Assembly (NCBI GenBank): GCA_010093605.1
Contig: MU004189.1
Coordinates: forward strand, 1,185,834 to 1,249,833
DNA length: 64,000 nt
Direction: 5' to 3'
From: Lophium mytilinum
Taxonomy: Eukaryota > Ascomycota > Dothideomycetes > Mytilinidiales > Mytilinidiaceae
Under the pieces are notes generated by a model that was not told the origin of the DNA, searched no databases, and saw nothing but the letters and a program-made list of their open reading frames with translations. The position numbers and the translations under genes were made by a program. Shown here in pieces: positions 24,457 to 39,700 of the stretch (positions are counted from its first letter, which is position 1; each line of letters begins with the position of its first letter).

Positions 24457-26677
24457 CTAGGCTAGAAATTAAAGCTATTTCTATTTACTTATATATACTA
24501 GCTCTACTCTTATTCTATATAAACCTACTAATAGTATAAATTTAAGAATAATACTAATATAAGACTTGCCCCTAGTGCTTTCTCTACCTTAAAGCTAATA
24601 AAACATGCCGTATAGTATTTCCTCTAAGTTATAGTAATTATTTATAATAATAAGTGCAGGCTTATAATTCTTTTAAATTTAGTTCTCCTCTAGGCTTTTT
24701 TAAGCCTACTAGATATAGTTATACTTAGTAGTCTTCTAATCTCTTATTAGCTAGTATATCTTTATACGCATAAGATTAGCTACATTTTAATCTATCTTTC
24801 CCTTAATTACTTTAGCTCTAAGGCGCATCCCCTAAAAGTGCGCCTACGGGACTTAAGATTTAGCGCCGTATACTAGGGGCAAGTCCTTATTAAACTTAAA
24901 CCTATTAATAGTAATTAGATAAAGTCTAGCTTCTTATACGGAAGCTTAGTAACGCTGCGCAACTAAATACTAGGGCTTATTATCTACTTATTAATATAGC
25001 TAGATTATAATTCTACTACTAAAGTATAGATAGTATTTCTATCTTTATAAAGAAGACTTAACGCAGGCTATATTAAGTATATCTAGGCGCTTAAGATAGA
25101 TAATAAGCTTAAAATCTAGCTTTTAAGAATTGGCTGGGTTAAGAGATCTAATGTATTAATCTTAATTCTCGGATAGAATAAAAAGAGCATTATTAAGTGC
25201 TAGATCTCGGGGTCTAATAATATATAGAAAGAATAATTCTTCTAGTACCTTTAATACTATAAGCTTAATAACGCTATTAACACTATTAATAATTAGAATT
25301 TTTCCTTACTTAATATCCACGCTCTTATAGAAGTTAGCAACGCGTAATATTATTATTATCTTTAGTTTATTATTAAGAATTAGAAGCAATATACGCTATC
25401 TTATAGTCCTACTTAACTACTTATTTAGAGAATCCCTTTATCTACCTAGCTTTTAGACGCGGAAAAAACTAGCCCCTAGACTATTCTAGTTATCGCCTTC
25501 TTATTATAATAGAAGTAGAACATTTCTAAAGGCTTCTAATAAGATACTAAATATATAGAATAAAACTTTATAAACACGGGGGGCCTATATTTAGTAAGCC
25601 GGTTTACCTAGTTAAGAAGATTATTTTCTTTATTAATAAGCTCTAGAAAGTATATAATTACTCTATAGCATTAACTTAGAAATACTTAACTAAGAAAAGT
25701 AAGTATTATAGAAATAAGAAGGTTATAAAGGGAAAGCTATAACTATCTATATATTTAGATACTTTCTCTTCTAAAATAAAATTATAGATAATTCTCTCTT
25801 CTAAAGATAACTTATCTTCTATAAACTAGATTTCTATAATACTCTTATTGCGCAGCTCTTAAGAAATAGCGTTGCATTCCCCGACCTCGTCTAACTCGCC
25901 ACGCCTTAATCGTAATAGGGAAACTAAGGCCTAATCTAATAATTTTAATTAAAACGCGAGGCTTCTATTATTATTATCTAACTTACTATAACTTAATTAT
26001 AATAAAGATTCTAGGGCTTACTCTAATAAGGAGAGTAAAGTCCGGTCTAATAAAGAGAAGAGGGATTAAACTAATTAAAAGGCAAGTCTTTACTCCTACT
26101 ATTAAGTAGATTTAGCTAATTAAGTATAAAATAACCGGGATAATATTAGAGAAAGTACTATAGAATCTTTACCTATTATACTAGAATAATAACTATATAA
26201 GATCTATATAAGTATATAGATTATATAAGACTATATATATATAATTTAGGTATATTAAGTAGAGAATATAGTTATACTAGATAAGAATTAAGAGTATAAA
26301 ATTATATTTTAAAAACTTTACTAAAGGCTAATTAAGCTAGGAAACAATGCGGCTATTAAGTAAGAAAGACTGCGCAAGTAAGCGGTAGAAGAAGAGTAGT
26401 TATAAATAGAGCTCTAAAGACTTTATTTTAAAAGGCAGCGGTGTTATAATAAATATTAATCTTTTCTAGGTAATAGAAATATTAAAGCGCTAAATTATAG
26501 GTAATATCTATATATTAGAATATAAGTAAAGTTTATAATTTTATAAAATAAATAAGATTTATAATTAGTTAGCTCTTATTAATAATTAGGTTTTCTAGCT
26601 CTAAACTATAGAATATTATATATATACACCTACTCTTAATAGCTAATAGCTTAACTATAGTATCTAAAGACTTAAAC

Positions 26678-26820
26678 TTAGTTATCTAGGACTTGCCCTT
26701 AATTAGTTAGGACACCCTTAGTAATTATAATTCGCCCTTAATTACTTAGAACATTTTTAGTAATTAGAATTTACCCTAGATACCTATAATCCTTAAGACT
26801 TACCCTTAGTTACCTAAGAC
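26678..26820. repeat. ~20-bp degenerate tandem repeat
   Basis: Seven units beginning near 26678, 26699, 26718, 26738, 26757, 26777 and 26806, with consensus TTAGTAATTAGAATTTACCC or close to it. The period is 19-21 bp except for one longer unit. Confidence 0.65.
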
Positions 26821-29800
26821 GGGGAGAGGGGGTTTCTAATACTATAACGGAACGTATTTAATAGCCTTAGCACGGCGGGGTATATTTTATATATAAAAGA
26901 TTTTCCTAAGTATTAGAGAACTAGTAAAGTTTAATATTTAATATTCTATATTTCTTTAAATATATAGAGATATTATTAATAAAGTATATATAAGGCCGCT
27001 TAGGTTTATATTAAAAGGTAGAGAGTATCTTTATATCTTAGAGAGTTTTACTAAGATAAGTATAGTTATCTAGCGGCGTAATATTAAAAAGAACTATAAG
27101 CTTTAAATAGATAGCCTATAGAAGCGGAAGATAACCTTAGTTAAATATTAGTAAACCTTAGAGACTTATAATTAATAGCGTGCTTAGGTAGAGAGAGAGT
27201 AGTAGTAGTAGTATCTATTATAGTAGATAGTTTTACTATAACCCTAGTTATTAAGGAGATTAAAGAAGTAATAGTTATATTAACGCGAGCTAGATAGGCT
27301 ATTAGAAATTGCGTAGAACTCTTTAGTATCTTTATCGGCAGGCTTATTAAAGGTAGGCGGGGTAGGCTCTAGTACTAAGCTCTAAATAAGCTACTATTTA
27401 GCGCAGAGGATACCTATTATAAGGTCTAGATCTTTAGCGGGTAGCGGCAGCGGTAGATAGCAAGTATAAACTAGAGAGGCGGAATCTTCTAGCTATTTAC
27501 TAAAGAGGGCGTTTAGTTTAGCATTAAATAGGGGTTAACTATAGAGTTTAGAAGCTTAAAGTTCCCTTCTAGGTATACTTTAGATATTTTACTATTAATT
27601 CCATTACCTTAATAATTACTATATAGCGTAGGTAGTATAATACTTACTTCTATATACTTGCACGCTATTAACGCACCTTTCTCTTATAAGATACTTCTAG
27701 TCGCGGGCTTATAGAAATATACTAGAATAACTAATAGAAAAGGTAAGTACTTTTTATATATGCGTCTTTACTTTATTAATAAAATTACTAAAGCTTCTCT
27801 TATAGAGTATCTAGAGTAGTAAGATTACCTTTAACCGGGCCTAAAAATATCTAATATTAATAATCTATTAAGTATACCCTTAAGTTAATCTAATAATATA
27901 GACTAACAGCCACTATAATTTAAAGGTGCTAAATAATTAGCTAAGCGTTTCCCTTAATCCTCTCCTCTTCTTAATAATTAATACTATACCGGCTTTAGTT
28001 AATACTAGAGAAATAATTATTATAGCTAGGCTTATAATATAGTTAATTCTTTAGGCTATATAGTAAGTGCTAGGCTAATTACCCGCTACACTAACTTACT
28101 AACGGTCGTAAACCGCACGTAAAGCTAGCTTAATAATATTTATAGAATTTGCATTATAGAGAGATACTTATAAATTATCTTATTAGGGGCTATAAGATTA
28201 AAGTAAAATATATATAGTCTATTACTAGTTAAAGAAGAGAAAGAATTAGAAGGTAAAATAATAGTAGGTTTAATATAGAAAAGAGATAGATATAGGCGTT
28301 AATAAGAAGGAAGGAGCTATTAGCTATTAAGTAAGATAGTATAAATACTAAGTAATATTAATAATAAGTAGGTAACCTATAGTATAAACTATAGCTCTAG
28401 AGCTAGTTATAGGCTTACTAGATAGTTTTAAAATAGGTATTAAGTATAGTTCTAGAGGTTAAACTAGTTATATACTAAGTTAGACTAGGTATCTAGAAAG
28501 AATATATAATATAAAGAATAATAGAAAGAGTTTTATAGTAAGGTATAGTAGTATAGGTATAGCTATAGGTATAAGCTATAATATTAGAGTAGGTTGTCTC
28601 TAGTAAGGCTATTAAGCTAAGAGAACGTTGCTCTTAGCATATATATAAACTAGAGAAGCGGCCTTATATTAGTATTAATTAAGCTAGTAAAAAAGGTTAT
28701 TAGGCGGAGGACTATTAAAAAGATAGTATATAGAGGTATCTAACTTATAGATAAAGAGCCTTTATATTAAGCTATATAGTATATTGCCGCTTATTTATAG
28801 GTTCTTACTTACTTTAAGTTTTAGTAGTTTAAGAGGTAGTAATACGTAAAGAAGTAGTAGAAGGCTAAGTATAAAGGTAAGGGTGCCTACCCGGCCTACC
28901 TAGTATAAACTACCTATATAGTGCGGAGCGGTAGTAGTATAGTAAGCTCTTAAGTAAGTAAGAGAGGCTTATAGTAATAGTAGCTATACTATAGAGCTAT
29001 TATAAGCTAAGCGGCTTAGATTTAGAGTTACTTAGCTATTACTTATATAGTGTTAGGCTTTATAGTAAGTTAAATTATACTTTTTCTATAGTATTTCTAA
29101 AAGATTAAATATAGTAATAGCGTACTAAGATAGATAGTAAGATTAATAGTAGTATAATAGGTAGTATAGTAGATAGCTATATTAAGGCTCTATTAAGCTA
29201 GAGTAAGTCTAGTAGTATTAAATAATACTACCTTAAAAACTTAATAGTGCGGCCTCCCTAAGCACGTGCTAAGTATTACTACTTTATAATTATTATAAGC
29301 CTCCTATAGCGCTTTATTAATGTAAGGGCTTACTAGAGGGCTAAACTTTACCCCTATAATATTTAATATAATATTTAAGGCGCTAAAAGGGCTAATAAGA
29401 GCCCTAGAGCTCTAAAACTTCTACTCTATTACTAGTTCTCTATATTCCTCGCTCTTAATTACTTAAGAAGATAGTTATTCTAATTCTTAATATTCTTAAT
29501 ATTCTAGCTAATATAATTTTATATAGAAGGTATAGTATACCTTACTCTTTCTCTCTTCTTCTTACTATATGCGCTAGTTATTCTTTATATATATAGTATA
29601 GACTTCTATAAATCTATAATACTATTTTATTACCCTTATACTACCTCTTATATATACTATCTTCTAGTTTAGCCGGCTAGTCTTTACCCTAGTTTTCCTT
29701 ACTAGAGATACCCGCCTATCTTTAGTCGCCAACCTATCTTTTATAGATAGCCTTAACTAAAGTAGCTTCTTAGCACTTTTAAGTACTAGAAGTATCTATT

Positions 29801-31015
29801 TCTAAAAGTTATAGCTAGAGCTTATATATGCTAGGTAAACTATAGAAAGGTATAGGCTTTAGTTTAGTTATTATATAACGCGTCCCTTTAGTATATTTAT
29901 AGTCTAAAATTTTAAACTATTAGTTACTAAAGTTCTATATAGTATAGTAGTATAAAGGTCTTACCTTATTCTCTAATATATAATTATTACCCCTTAAATA
30001 CTATTTAATTACCGGGCGACTTATTCTAATCTACTTAGATACTTTCTTTTACTTTATACTTAGTTATTAGTTATATATCTACTTGTTTCTAGCTAGATTA
30101 ACTAACTAGATCTAGCTTTAACCGCTAATACTCTACCTATTACTATTAGAACTCTTAGTAGAAGTAGTATAACTACTATATATTTCTATTTTAGGGTCTC
30201 TACTTACATATCTATCTTAATAGGGAATAATAGTTATTCTATAGATTAGATTACTTTACAAGGATTTCTAATTATAATTAGTCTTACTTATCTTTTAGTA
30301 GTTAACTATTTATATAATTAGTTTTTATAGTTTTTCCGGGCTATTAGTAATATACTACGGGCATTTTAGTTCCCTTACTTCTAGTAATAGTTCGGCATCT
30401 AGCTTAATATTAGGACTTTCTAATACTTATTAAAAACCTTCTCTTCTACTTATAATAAAAGGGGTAATACTATTATAATCTACTTCTAGGGCTATATAGA
30501 TAACTTTTAGTAGCGGCAATTTCTTAAAGATAAGATCTAAAACTCTTTAAGTAATAGAGTTAAACTCTATAAATATTATATATAACTTTCTAGTACTACT
30601 ATAGCCCTGCGCTATAATATAGATATCTATTCTAAATAAATAGAATATATTTATAAGTAGGAAAATCTTGCTCTATATAGTAATATTTAAGTTATACTAG
30701 GTAAATATATAGTTAAATTAAAAGGAATTTAATTAACCTAATAGTTCTAAAACCTTAGTATCTATAGAACTAATCTATAAATTCTATATCTAGCGGTTAA
30801 TTTAGACATTAATAGAGTTCTTATCTTCTAATATTATAGATATTCTAACCTAGACTTAAAACTTATATTATAAGTTTTAGAATACTAAATTATATATAAG
30901 TCTCTATAGAATATACTAATATATATATACTTCTTTCTTTAGGTATTTAAGTAGGTCTATCTAGCTCTTACTATATATTTAAGATAGTCTTTTCTTTAGC
31001 TACTTAATAGTAGAC

Positions 31016-31099
31016 TTAGTATTAGTAAGCTTATCCTTAGTATTAGTAAGATTATTCTTAGTATTAGCTAGATTATCCGCAGCATTAATTAGATTATCC
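31016..31099. repeat. 21-bp tandem repeat, 4 units, heptad-like on minus strand
   Basis: Units at 31016, 31037, 31058 and 31079 with consensus TTAGTATTAGTAAGATTATCC. Read on the minus strand, the unit gives a seven-residue repeat (D-N-L-x-N-x-x, for example INAADNLANTKNNLTNTK). The frame stays open for about 40 codons despite the surrounding stop-rich DNA. I interpret this as a remnant of a coiled-coil segment of a former element-encoded protein. Confidence 0.6.
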
Positions 31100-33698
31100 G
31101 CGGCTTCTATAAGCTTTTTATTATTATCTACTAGCTTCTAATATAGCTCTTAGAATTCTTTAGAGTATACTTTAGTTATAATAGTCTTAGTAGTCTCTTT
31201 ATTCTCTACCCTAAATATTACCGCAGTTAATACTTTCTTAAGGACCGCGCTAGTACTTCTAAGCTCTACTAAGCCTTCGCGTTCTAGTGCAAGCGTATTA
31301 ATAGTGCCGCTCTATGTCTTCGCGTCTTTAAAGGGACTTTATAGTATTATTAAGATTTTCTTACCTATATTTAATATAGATTCTATTACTTTATAAGCCT
31401 TCTTAAAGAAATGCTAGGTAATACTAAGTTCTTCTTTTATATTAAGGAGCTGCTGCTACCCTATATTATGCGCAGTCTATAGAATTATAAGCCTAGTCTT
31501 AAGTACCTTAACTTTATCTACTAGTACCCGGATTTTATATATTATATATAGGGGACTTATATTTTTTAAAGCCGTTATATATATCTTAGTAGTAAATATA
31601 AACTAATTATAGTAATCTAGATATCTATTACGCAAGAAATAGTTAGTATAGCTTTATAATCTTCTCTATAATTAAATAATATTATATATATATAGGCTAT
31701 TTAGATAACTTAAAGATAGAAGAAGATTTATCTATCTTAGTAATTAGTATATAATAATAACCCTATAGGTAGAATTTAACCTAAAGTAAAGAATAAAGAT
31801 AGATAACTTTAAAATCTTAACTGCGTTAAGCTATTCTACATTACGCTATTCTAAGAAAAACGTAAAAGCTAGTATAGGAATTATAATAATTATCTATAAA
31901 AACACTAATTAAAAAATAATCTATATAGCGACTCTATAGAAGCGCTATATCTTTACGCGTAGAAGGTTCTTTAACTAATACTATAGGTGCAATTTATAAT
32001 ACTTATAATCTATTTCTAAGGCCTTATATAATATATTATAGGGAGTAATAAAGATAGCGTATTGCTAGAGTAGTCTTAAGTTTATTTTATCTTTAGAAGG
32101 CTAATACTTAAAACTATCTTAAAAGTATAGTATATAGTATATATATACTCTTCCCTAGTAAAGCTTAGTAGTTCTTATCTATACTATTATAGTGCTATTA
32201 ATAGAGAGTCTTACTAGAATCTTCTAGCAATATTTACTAAGGCCGTTGTTTTAAACTTTGCGCCTGCGGCTAGAAAACCCTAAGCCTGCGCGTTTTAAGA
32301 TAATCTTTTAGGAACAAATACTTATATATATTAATACCTTATTTAAGTTAATTATAAGTTATTAATTGCTATTTTTATATAGTGTTTTATAATATATTTA
32401 TTATTATCTAATTTACGTAAATGCGCTTTATATAGTAGCGCACTTATTTTAGTATTTATCTACTATATCTATATAGACTCTATAATTCTACACTATATCT
32501 ACTCCTGCGTTAACTATCTACTCTTAGTACTTCTCTACTAGTATTATCGCCTCCACGCTTCTTATATTAATTAGAATTACTTTAATCTATAAATATACCT
32601 ACTAAAATAGTAAGTAGTCTAAAATTATACTATTTTCCGTAGTAATATTATTCTTTTAGGTTCTCCACTCTATTAAATATATAGTTCTCTCTATAGTTAA
32701 GTAAATTAAGGCCTTAAAATATAGGGAAGTTATCCCTATTATTTAGGAGCTAGCAACTATAACTATAACTATACTTTAGTGCGTTTATAACTAGCTTAAT
32801 AAAGTAATTAAGCCTACTATTTATAAGGTTCTTGCTAAAATACTAGCTTTAATAATTACCCTTAGTATAGTAGTTATTATATATTTAATCCTCTTATTTC
32901 TTCTATTATAGGTGCCTACTTAATATAAGATTAGCTAAAGAGTAACTTAAAAGTAAAGGCTAATAAGTATAGCATGCTAAAGAGGGCTACGTATAGTACT
33001 AGTATAGATTAGAGAAGGTTATATAAGGCCTATAGGGTGGGTTTTAAAAGAAGAGACTTTAGTAGTAGGTAACGGGCGCTTTTTTATTAAGAGAGAATAA
33101 TAATATAGCTTAGATATTAGGTTTAGGGATAGAATAATAATAGTTACTCTATTATATATTTAGAGGTTATAGCGGTATATTTTTTTCTTATAATAATTTT
33201 AGTCTTCCCTAAAATTATAATCCTTATTTATCCTACTTAATTCTAAGTTCTTAATAGTAAAATTTCGCACTCCCGCTAGGGCATATTAATTATTTAGCTA
33301 GCATTTCTACCTTATTACTTTCTATCTTGCTATATTATCGCGAACAAGCTTTATATCTTACTTAACGCCCTTTTAATATAAAGACTTATAAGAGATAAAG
33401 GCTAATAAAGCTCTACTTTAATTAGTAGTCTTTATAGTTAGCGTTATATAAGCTCTCTTAATAACTTTATAACTTAGAGTTATACTAGTAGAGCTATATT
33501 ATTATTATAACTTTTTAACTTTATAGACTATAAGTTACTAGGTTTTCCGCAACCCTCTAACCTTAAAAGGCCGCGGTCTTATTACTATATACCTTTATTA
33601 ACGTTGCTCGCCTCTATAGAAATTTAGTATAAGGTAGAAGAAATAGGTAGCTTAGTAGCTATATTAGTAAGGCTTCTAGCCCTCTATAGCGCTAGCTA

Positions 33699-33748
33699 TA
33701 TACCGCCCTACGCTAGTTATAATATAATTTACTCTATAGGGCGGTATA
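33699..33748. repeat. 12-bp perfect inverted repeat (hairpin)
   Basis: TATACCGCCCTA at 33699-33710 and TAGGGCGGTATA at 33737-33748 are separated by 26 nt. The arms are unusually GC-rich for the block. It could be a small element end or a junction between two elements. Not a convincing terminator in a fungal setting. Confidence 0.6.
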
Positions 33749-36700
33749 AAAGTCCTAGTATAGGTAATTAATTATTCTTATATTATATCTATATTATATA
33801 ACTAATTTTAATAGCCTCTATTATACTCTACTAGTACTACTAATACAGTCTATTAAATACTAGTAATAGTCTTAGTAACCTAAGAGACGCCTAAGCTAGA
33901 GATAGCTATATTATTCTTATTTACCGCTAGTCTACTAGTTTAAATCTATAAAGCCTTTAGAAGAATAAGCTTAAAGACCTATTAATAACTACTCTAATAA
34001 CTCCCTCTATAGCCGCGCGGAACTAGGTCTATCTATAATAGTAGGTATCTAAAGGTAAGTATTTAGTAGTTAAGTAGAGGTTTTATAATTTTAGAATAGC
34101 CTTCTACTTTTCTTTATTTCTTTCTTTTAACTTAGTCTCTCTCTACTCTATTATTAAGTCCGCCCTCTCTTTTATTAGCTTTAAAATTCCCGTTATTAAC
34201 TCTATCGGCCGGAAGCTTATTTATAATACTTAGTTAACTCTTAGACTCTTATATATATCTCTTAAGCCTATAAAAGTATATTAAGAAAGCCCTTATTAAT
34301 AATAGCTTTATAGACTAGCATTAGTTATACTATTATCTAAACCCTATATTTAGTATAAGTAAGTCTAATAATAATATATACCTTCTATAATATATCTACT
34401 CTAATTCTCTCTAGAATATTATCTACTATAGCTACTAGCTCTACGCGTTTAAGTATACTAACCCCGGGCAACTCCGGGTTTAGTTACTTAGTATAGCTCT
34501 TAGTAGTAACTTTCTTATTAAATTCTCGGCCGCCGGATAAATAGTTAGTAAGGCGTAGGTACCCTTCTCTAGGCTTAAAGTAGAGAACTTCTTCTAATAG
34601 ATTAAGTAGCACTAGCTCTCCTTACTATTAACTTCTTATATTAACTTAAGTAACTCTAATTATATAGAATAGGTTACTTATAATCCTACTATTAGACTAC
34701 TATAGTAAGGTTTCTAGCGCTATCTAGCTTCTATAGCTAAATAGCCTTAGTAAGGCGTAGCTGCTAGAAAAATTAGTAACGCTATAAATAGCGGCGAACT
34801 TATATATAGAAGATAGGCTTCTTTACTTTAACTTAAAATTATAGAATAGAAGTAGCTAGAATATAGCTTTTATTAATAGTAATATATATATATATTTATA
34901 AAGTCTATATCTATACTAACTGCGTAAGGAATACTATAAGGCTTACTAGACGCTTAGAGAACCTTACTAAAGCTAAGCTATTCTAGTATCTACTATCTTA
35001 ATTAATAACTTTAAGATAGTACTTCTAGCCGCTTATTAATCCGCTAAACCCGCTAGTATAATAGTAGATATAAAATTAAATAGTTAGCTAGAATAGGTAT
35101 AGATTTACTCTACTATTAACTTAAAAGATATATATATCTATATCTATAGAGTAGTAGAACCTATATATCTACCTTATTAAGGCCCCTTTAAGTATAAACG
35201 CCTTAGAGTTAGTAGCTGTAAAAGATAAATAAAATAATTATACATATAAAGCACGCTAGTATTAGCCGCGTAAGAAAGCTAGTCTAAGAATACCTAGTAG
35301 AATAAAAGAGTTATAGGTCTAAATATAACTAGTAGGTTTACTAAGATAGTATAGATAAAGACCTTAGAATATAGCTCTATCTAATACTATACTGCGTAAG
35401 TAGACTATATACCTAGAAGTTAGCCGCTCTACTTAACTACCTTAAGCTAGTTATAGTTGCTAGAAAGCTTTTAATTCTTCTAGCTATTTTTCTATAGCCT
35501 TATTTTTACTAGTTCTAAGAAGTATAGGGTCTATCTAGACGCCTGCGCTAAAGAATTATTACTTACTATTACGTAACTTATATATATTACTTAAACGCCC
35601 TACTTCTATATTTATAATCCCTCTATTATAGCCCCCTATCTCTTTAGTATAGCTTATATTATATAAAACTCTTAAAAGCTTACTATAGATAGAAGGGGGG
35701 TTCTAGAAGGTTTTATATAAGGAAAAAATTACATTTCTAAATAAGTTTAAAAGTAATATTAAATTAGACTAAGAGGTCTTCTCTACCTATTTAAATATTT
35801 TATAATATGTAAAAAAACGCTAATATAGTATTAACCTTAAATATAAGAAGGGTAGTATATAATACTAGCTATAGCTCTAGCTATTATAGAGCTCTTTACG
35901 CTACTTAGATTAAATATTAGTATACATTACTTAAAACACTGCGCGGTGTAGCTTTATATAATATAGAAATCTTAAAATTTTTAGTATTATACGCTTTTAG
36001 TACTTCTTAGTATTCTTCTATATAAAATCTATTCTTAATAAGGTTTTTCTATATTTTAGTATTAATATAGTAGCGGGTTTACTATAATTTTCTAAAACTA
36101 TATTTAAAGAAATTAAAAGCGTTAATTACGCTATTAGTAAGTAGCTTACTTATAATTTACCGGGGTAATACTTTACTATAACTGCACTCTAACTTCTATA
36201 TTAAGTTCTTAAGTAATAGATAGTAGTTAGCTACTACTTTATAGTATAATTTAATCTAGTCTATATATTTAAATTAGCCTAGTTCTAGACTACTTCTCTT
36301 TAAAGCTTAGAGCCCGTTTACTATTACGCTTTAAATAGCCCTCGCCTAAGCGTCTAATCTATTTAAGTTACGTAAAGGCTTAATATTAATAGTATCCCCC
36401 GTCTAGATTTCCTTTCTACTTAACTTCTTAACTAGGCGTTTATATAGCTTCTAGATAGTATAGTAATAGCCTATAGGCTAGCAGCTATAAGACGCGGGAT
36501 ATTTAAACTACTTACTTTCTATAAAGTAGTCTAGTAGCTTCTAAATAGCACTCTACTTATTGCCTATATTATTATATAGTAAAGGTCCGCAGGCTAATAT
36601 AGTATAGTTAGTAATAGCGCGTCTACTATATAGCTAGTATAATATAAATAGTAGCCTTAATAGCTAGGTGCACTATAGCCCCTACTACTTTTCTAAATTT

Positions 36701-39700
36701 TCCTTATATTTATTAATATCTTCTTATTTCTAGCTTATATTTTCTATAGAAATTATAAGTAAGAGGCTAAAGAGTATATAGTCTTTAGGTGCTATAGGGT
36801 TAAAGATAAAAAGGTAATAAGAGCGGGAGGAATTTACACGTTAAAACTAGGGCGGGATAAGGTCTAGGCTATAGTAGGTGCACTCTTTTTTCTTTATAAA
36901 TATATATATTATAATAATAGATATAGCTAGAGGTAGTTTATAAAGAACCTTTAGTAGCCTTAGAGTTAATCTATAATTATTCTACTTAGTCTATATCTAC
37001 TAGTAGTAGTAAAAGGTAAAATTACCTATTAGATATTTATTAGCTAATATTAGAAGTAGTCTAGATAACCTAGAGACTAGTAAGCGCATTATTTAGAAGC
37101 GTAGTACTATACTCTAGAACTAACCTTAATTTATACTGCGCTATAATAGCGTAGAAGAACCTCTAGTAAAATACCGCTAGCTCTTTCTACTATTATTTTA
37201 TATTTCTAGCCTTTAGAGTAGCTAAATATAGCAGGGTAGTTAGAAGAGCCTAGAGGGATTATTCTACCTAGTTAAAAGTTAGTATTTTAAGATTACTAGG
37301 CCGGAAAGGGCGGTATTTCTATTATAGCTACGGCTTACTATTAATTATCTCTAGAACTTATTATACCTAGGCTCTACCGCTATCTATAACTAACTAATAG
37401 GCTCTAAACTCTATAATATTAAAATTAACTTCTATAGTATTAAAAGTATAAAAGAAATTAGATATATACCTTTTAGAGATAAAGAAGAGCTTCTTTATAG
37501 GTGTGCTAGACTTATAACTTAAGAAGGTAAACTTATAGAGTAAGAAGTTAAACCTAGTATATATAATTAGTAGAAGTTTCTAAGTAGTACTAACTATAAG
37601 GGGAAGTTCTCTTCTTACTATTTATACGCGGTAAAGTACTATTATATAATACTCTATCTAGTAATATAGGCTATAGCAACCTTCTATAAATTTCTAACTA
37701 CTTAGTTCTTACTATTAATCTTATACTAGATAAATACCTAGCGCTAGCTATAGATAATAAGTTTAAAGTCTATAAGCCGCGGCTATAGACTAATAAAGTT
37801 AAAGGTAATTAGAATATAATAAATAGATAACGCATTATAAATTACTTAGAATATTTCTATAATACCTATATACCCGGTAAAGTATTTAGAAGACTCTATA
37901 GGCTTTAGGTTTTAGTTTATTTATATAGTAAGCGGCTACTAGCCTAGAAATCTAATAGACGTCTATAGATTAATATAGTTCTTATTAGCTATAATATATT
38001 CTTAGATTTAATATAGCGCCTCTAGAAGTAGGCTAAGTAGTATTTAATATAGCGTATTATTAGAGTTTAGAAGGCTATATACTAAGGCGTCTAGAAAAAC
38101 CTTTCTAGAAGAGTTTATAGTAACTAGGCAATTTTCCGCCGCCTTACTATTTATAACTAGCTTTAGCGTATTTAGTATTAAGTTAATATAGTATAGATTA
38201 GTAACGCATATACTAATATAAAATACAGTCTTACTATACTATATAAGCCTAGTAATATATATCTATATACTAGATATATAACCTATTAAGCTTTTTACCT
38301 TAAATAGACTTAGTAGCCTACCTTCTAGATTTTTATATAGATTCTCTTTAAGAATCTAGAATTAGTCTATAAAGCTTAAGCCTAGTTTAGAATTAGTAGT
38401 ATAGTCTAGAGCGCTATTAATAGCACTAAATTTAGTAGCGTAAATAATATAAGAGTTATTAAAAGTATAAAAGAAGACGTCTCCCTTATATTGCGCCCTA
38501 TAATTCTATATAATCTATAGCTCTAGAGCTAATAGTAGTATATAGAAAGCTATTATAGTAGTAGGCGTATTAGATATATAGGGTAGAGAGTTATATATCT
38601 AGACCGGGCGCTTATAAGCTATAAATTCTAAAGTAGTTATATATATTTATTCTAGACTATATATTATAGGCACTATTAATATATAAGTAACCTTTCTAGA
38701 GGTATTATAAGTATTTATATTTTATTTACTATAAAGGGTAGTATATCTATAATTAATTATAATAGAGTTATATAACTAATCTCTATTAGTCTTTAAGATA
38801 TAAGAATATAAAGCTATTTAATAAAAATTAGACTTCTATTAGTTACTAGTTTTAACGTCCCTAGAGCTTCTTACTCTCCGCTTCCTTCTTATATAGTAGT
38901 CGCGCCCCTTTCTAAAAGCTTAGGCCTACTATATTATTTTCCTTCTCTAAGGTATTAGTAGCGCTAAATAAGATATTAGAGAGATATCTTAGAGGCTATA
39001 GAACTAGCCCTTATAGCTCTTCTACTATTATAGTAGCGCCTATCTAGAAGAAATAGATTATAATTATCTTATATAAGCTCTTAATTATAATATACTAATA
39101 GCGTTCTAGCACTTAGCGGTCGCTCCCCTAAAGTAAATAGAGGCCGGTAAGTTTACTATTCTTATAGAAGCGCTTTGCCCGCGTTAACTTAGAAGTTTTA
39201 TCTAGTATTTTAGCTAGATATTTAATAGGGAGAAGGTAGAATAATTCCTTAGTCTTTAAAATAACTAGAGATAGGCCTAGTATTATCTAGAGTATCTACT
39301 TACTCTATAAGATATATTAAAGGTAGAAAACTAGAGTTATACTTAAGGGTAGGTTTAAAAGAGTATTATAGGCAAGATATTATATATAGTAACTAGTACT
39401 TAAAAAGCGCCGGCGGCTAGTATTACTCTACACGTAATTAATATATATAAGGGCGGGAAATAATAGCCTAGAATATTATAAGTTAGTTATTATAAGTATT
39501 TTAAGAACTAAATATTATGCCTTACTCTAGCTCTAGCTCTAGCTGCGTTTTCTTCTTTCCCCTTATCTAGGTGTCCCTGCTAGAAAGATAGAAGAAGAAG
39601 CCTTTTTTCTATTTAGTAGCTACCTTATTAAAAGCTAGTATTATTAGTATATAGAAAGAAAGGCGCCGCGTATTTATACTATTAGGTAACTTATTAGATA

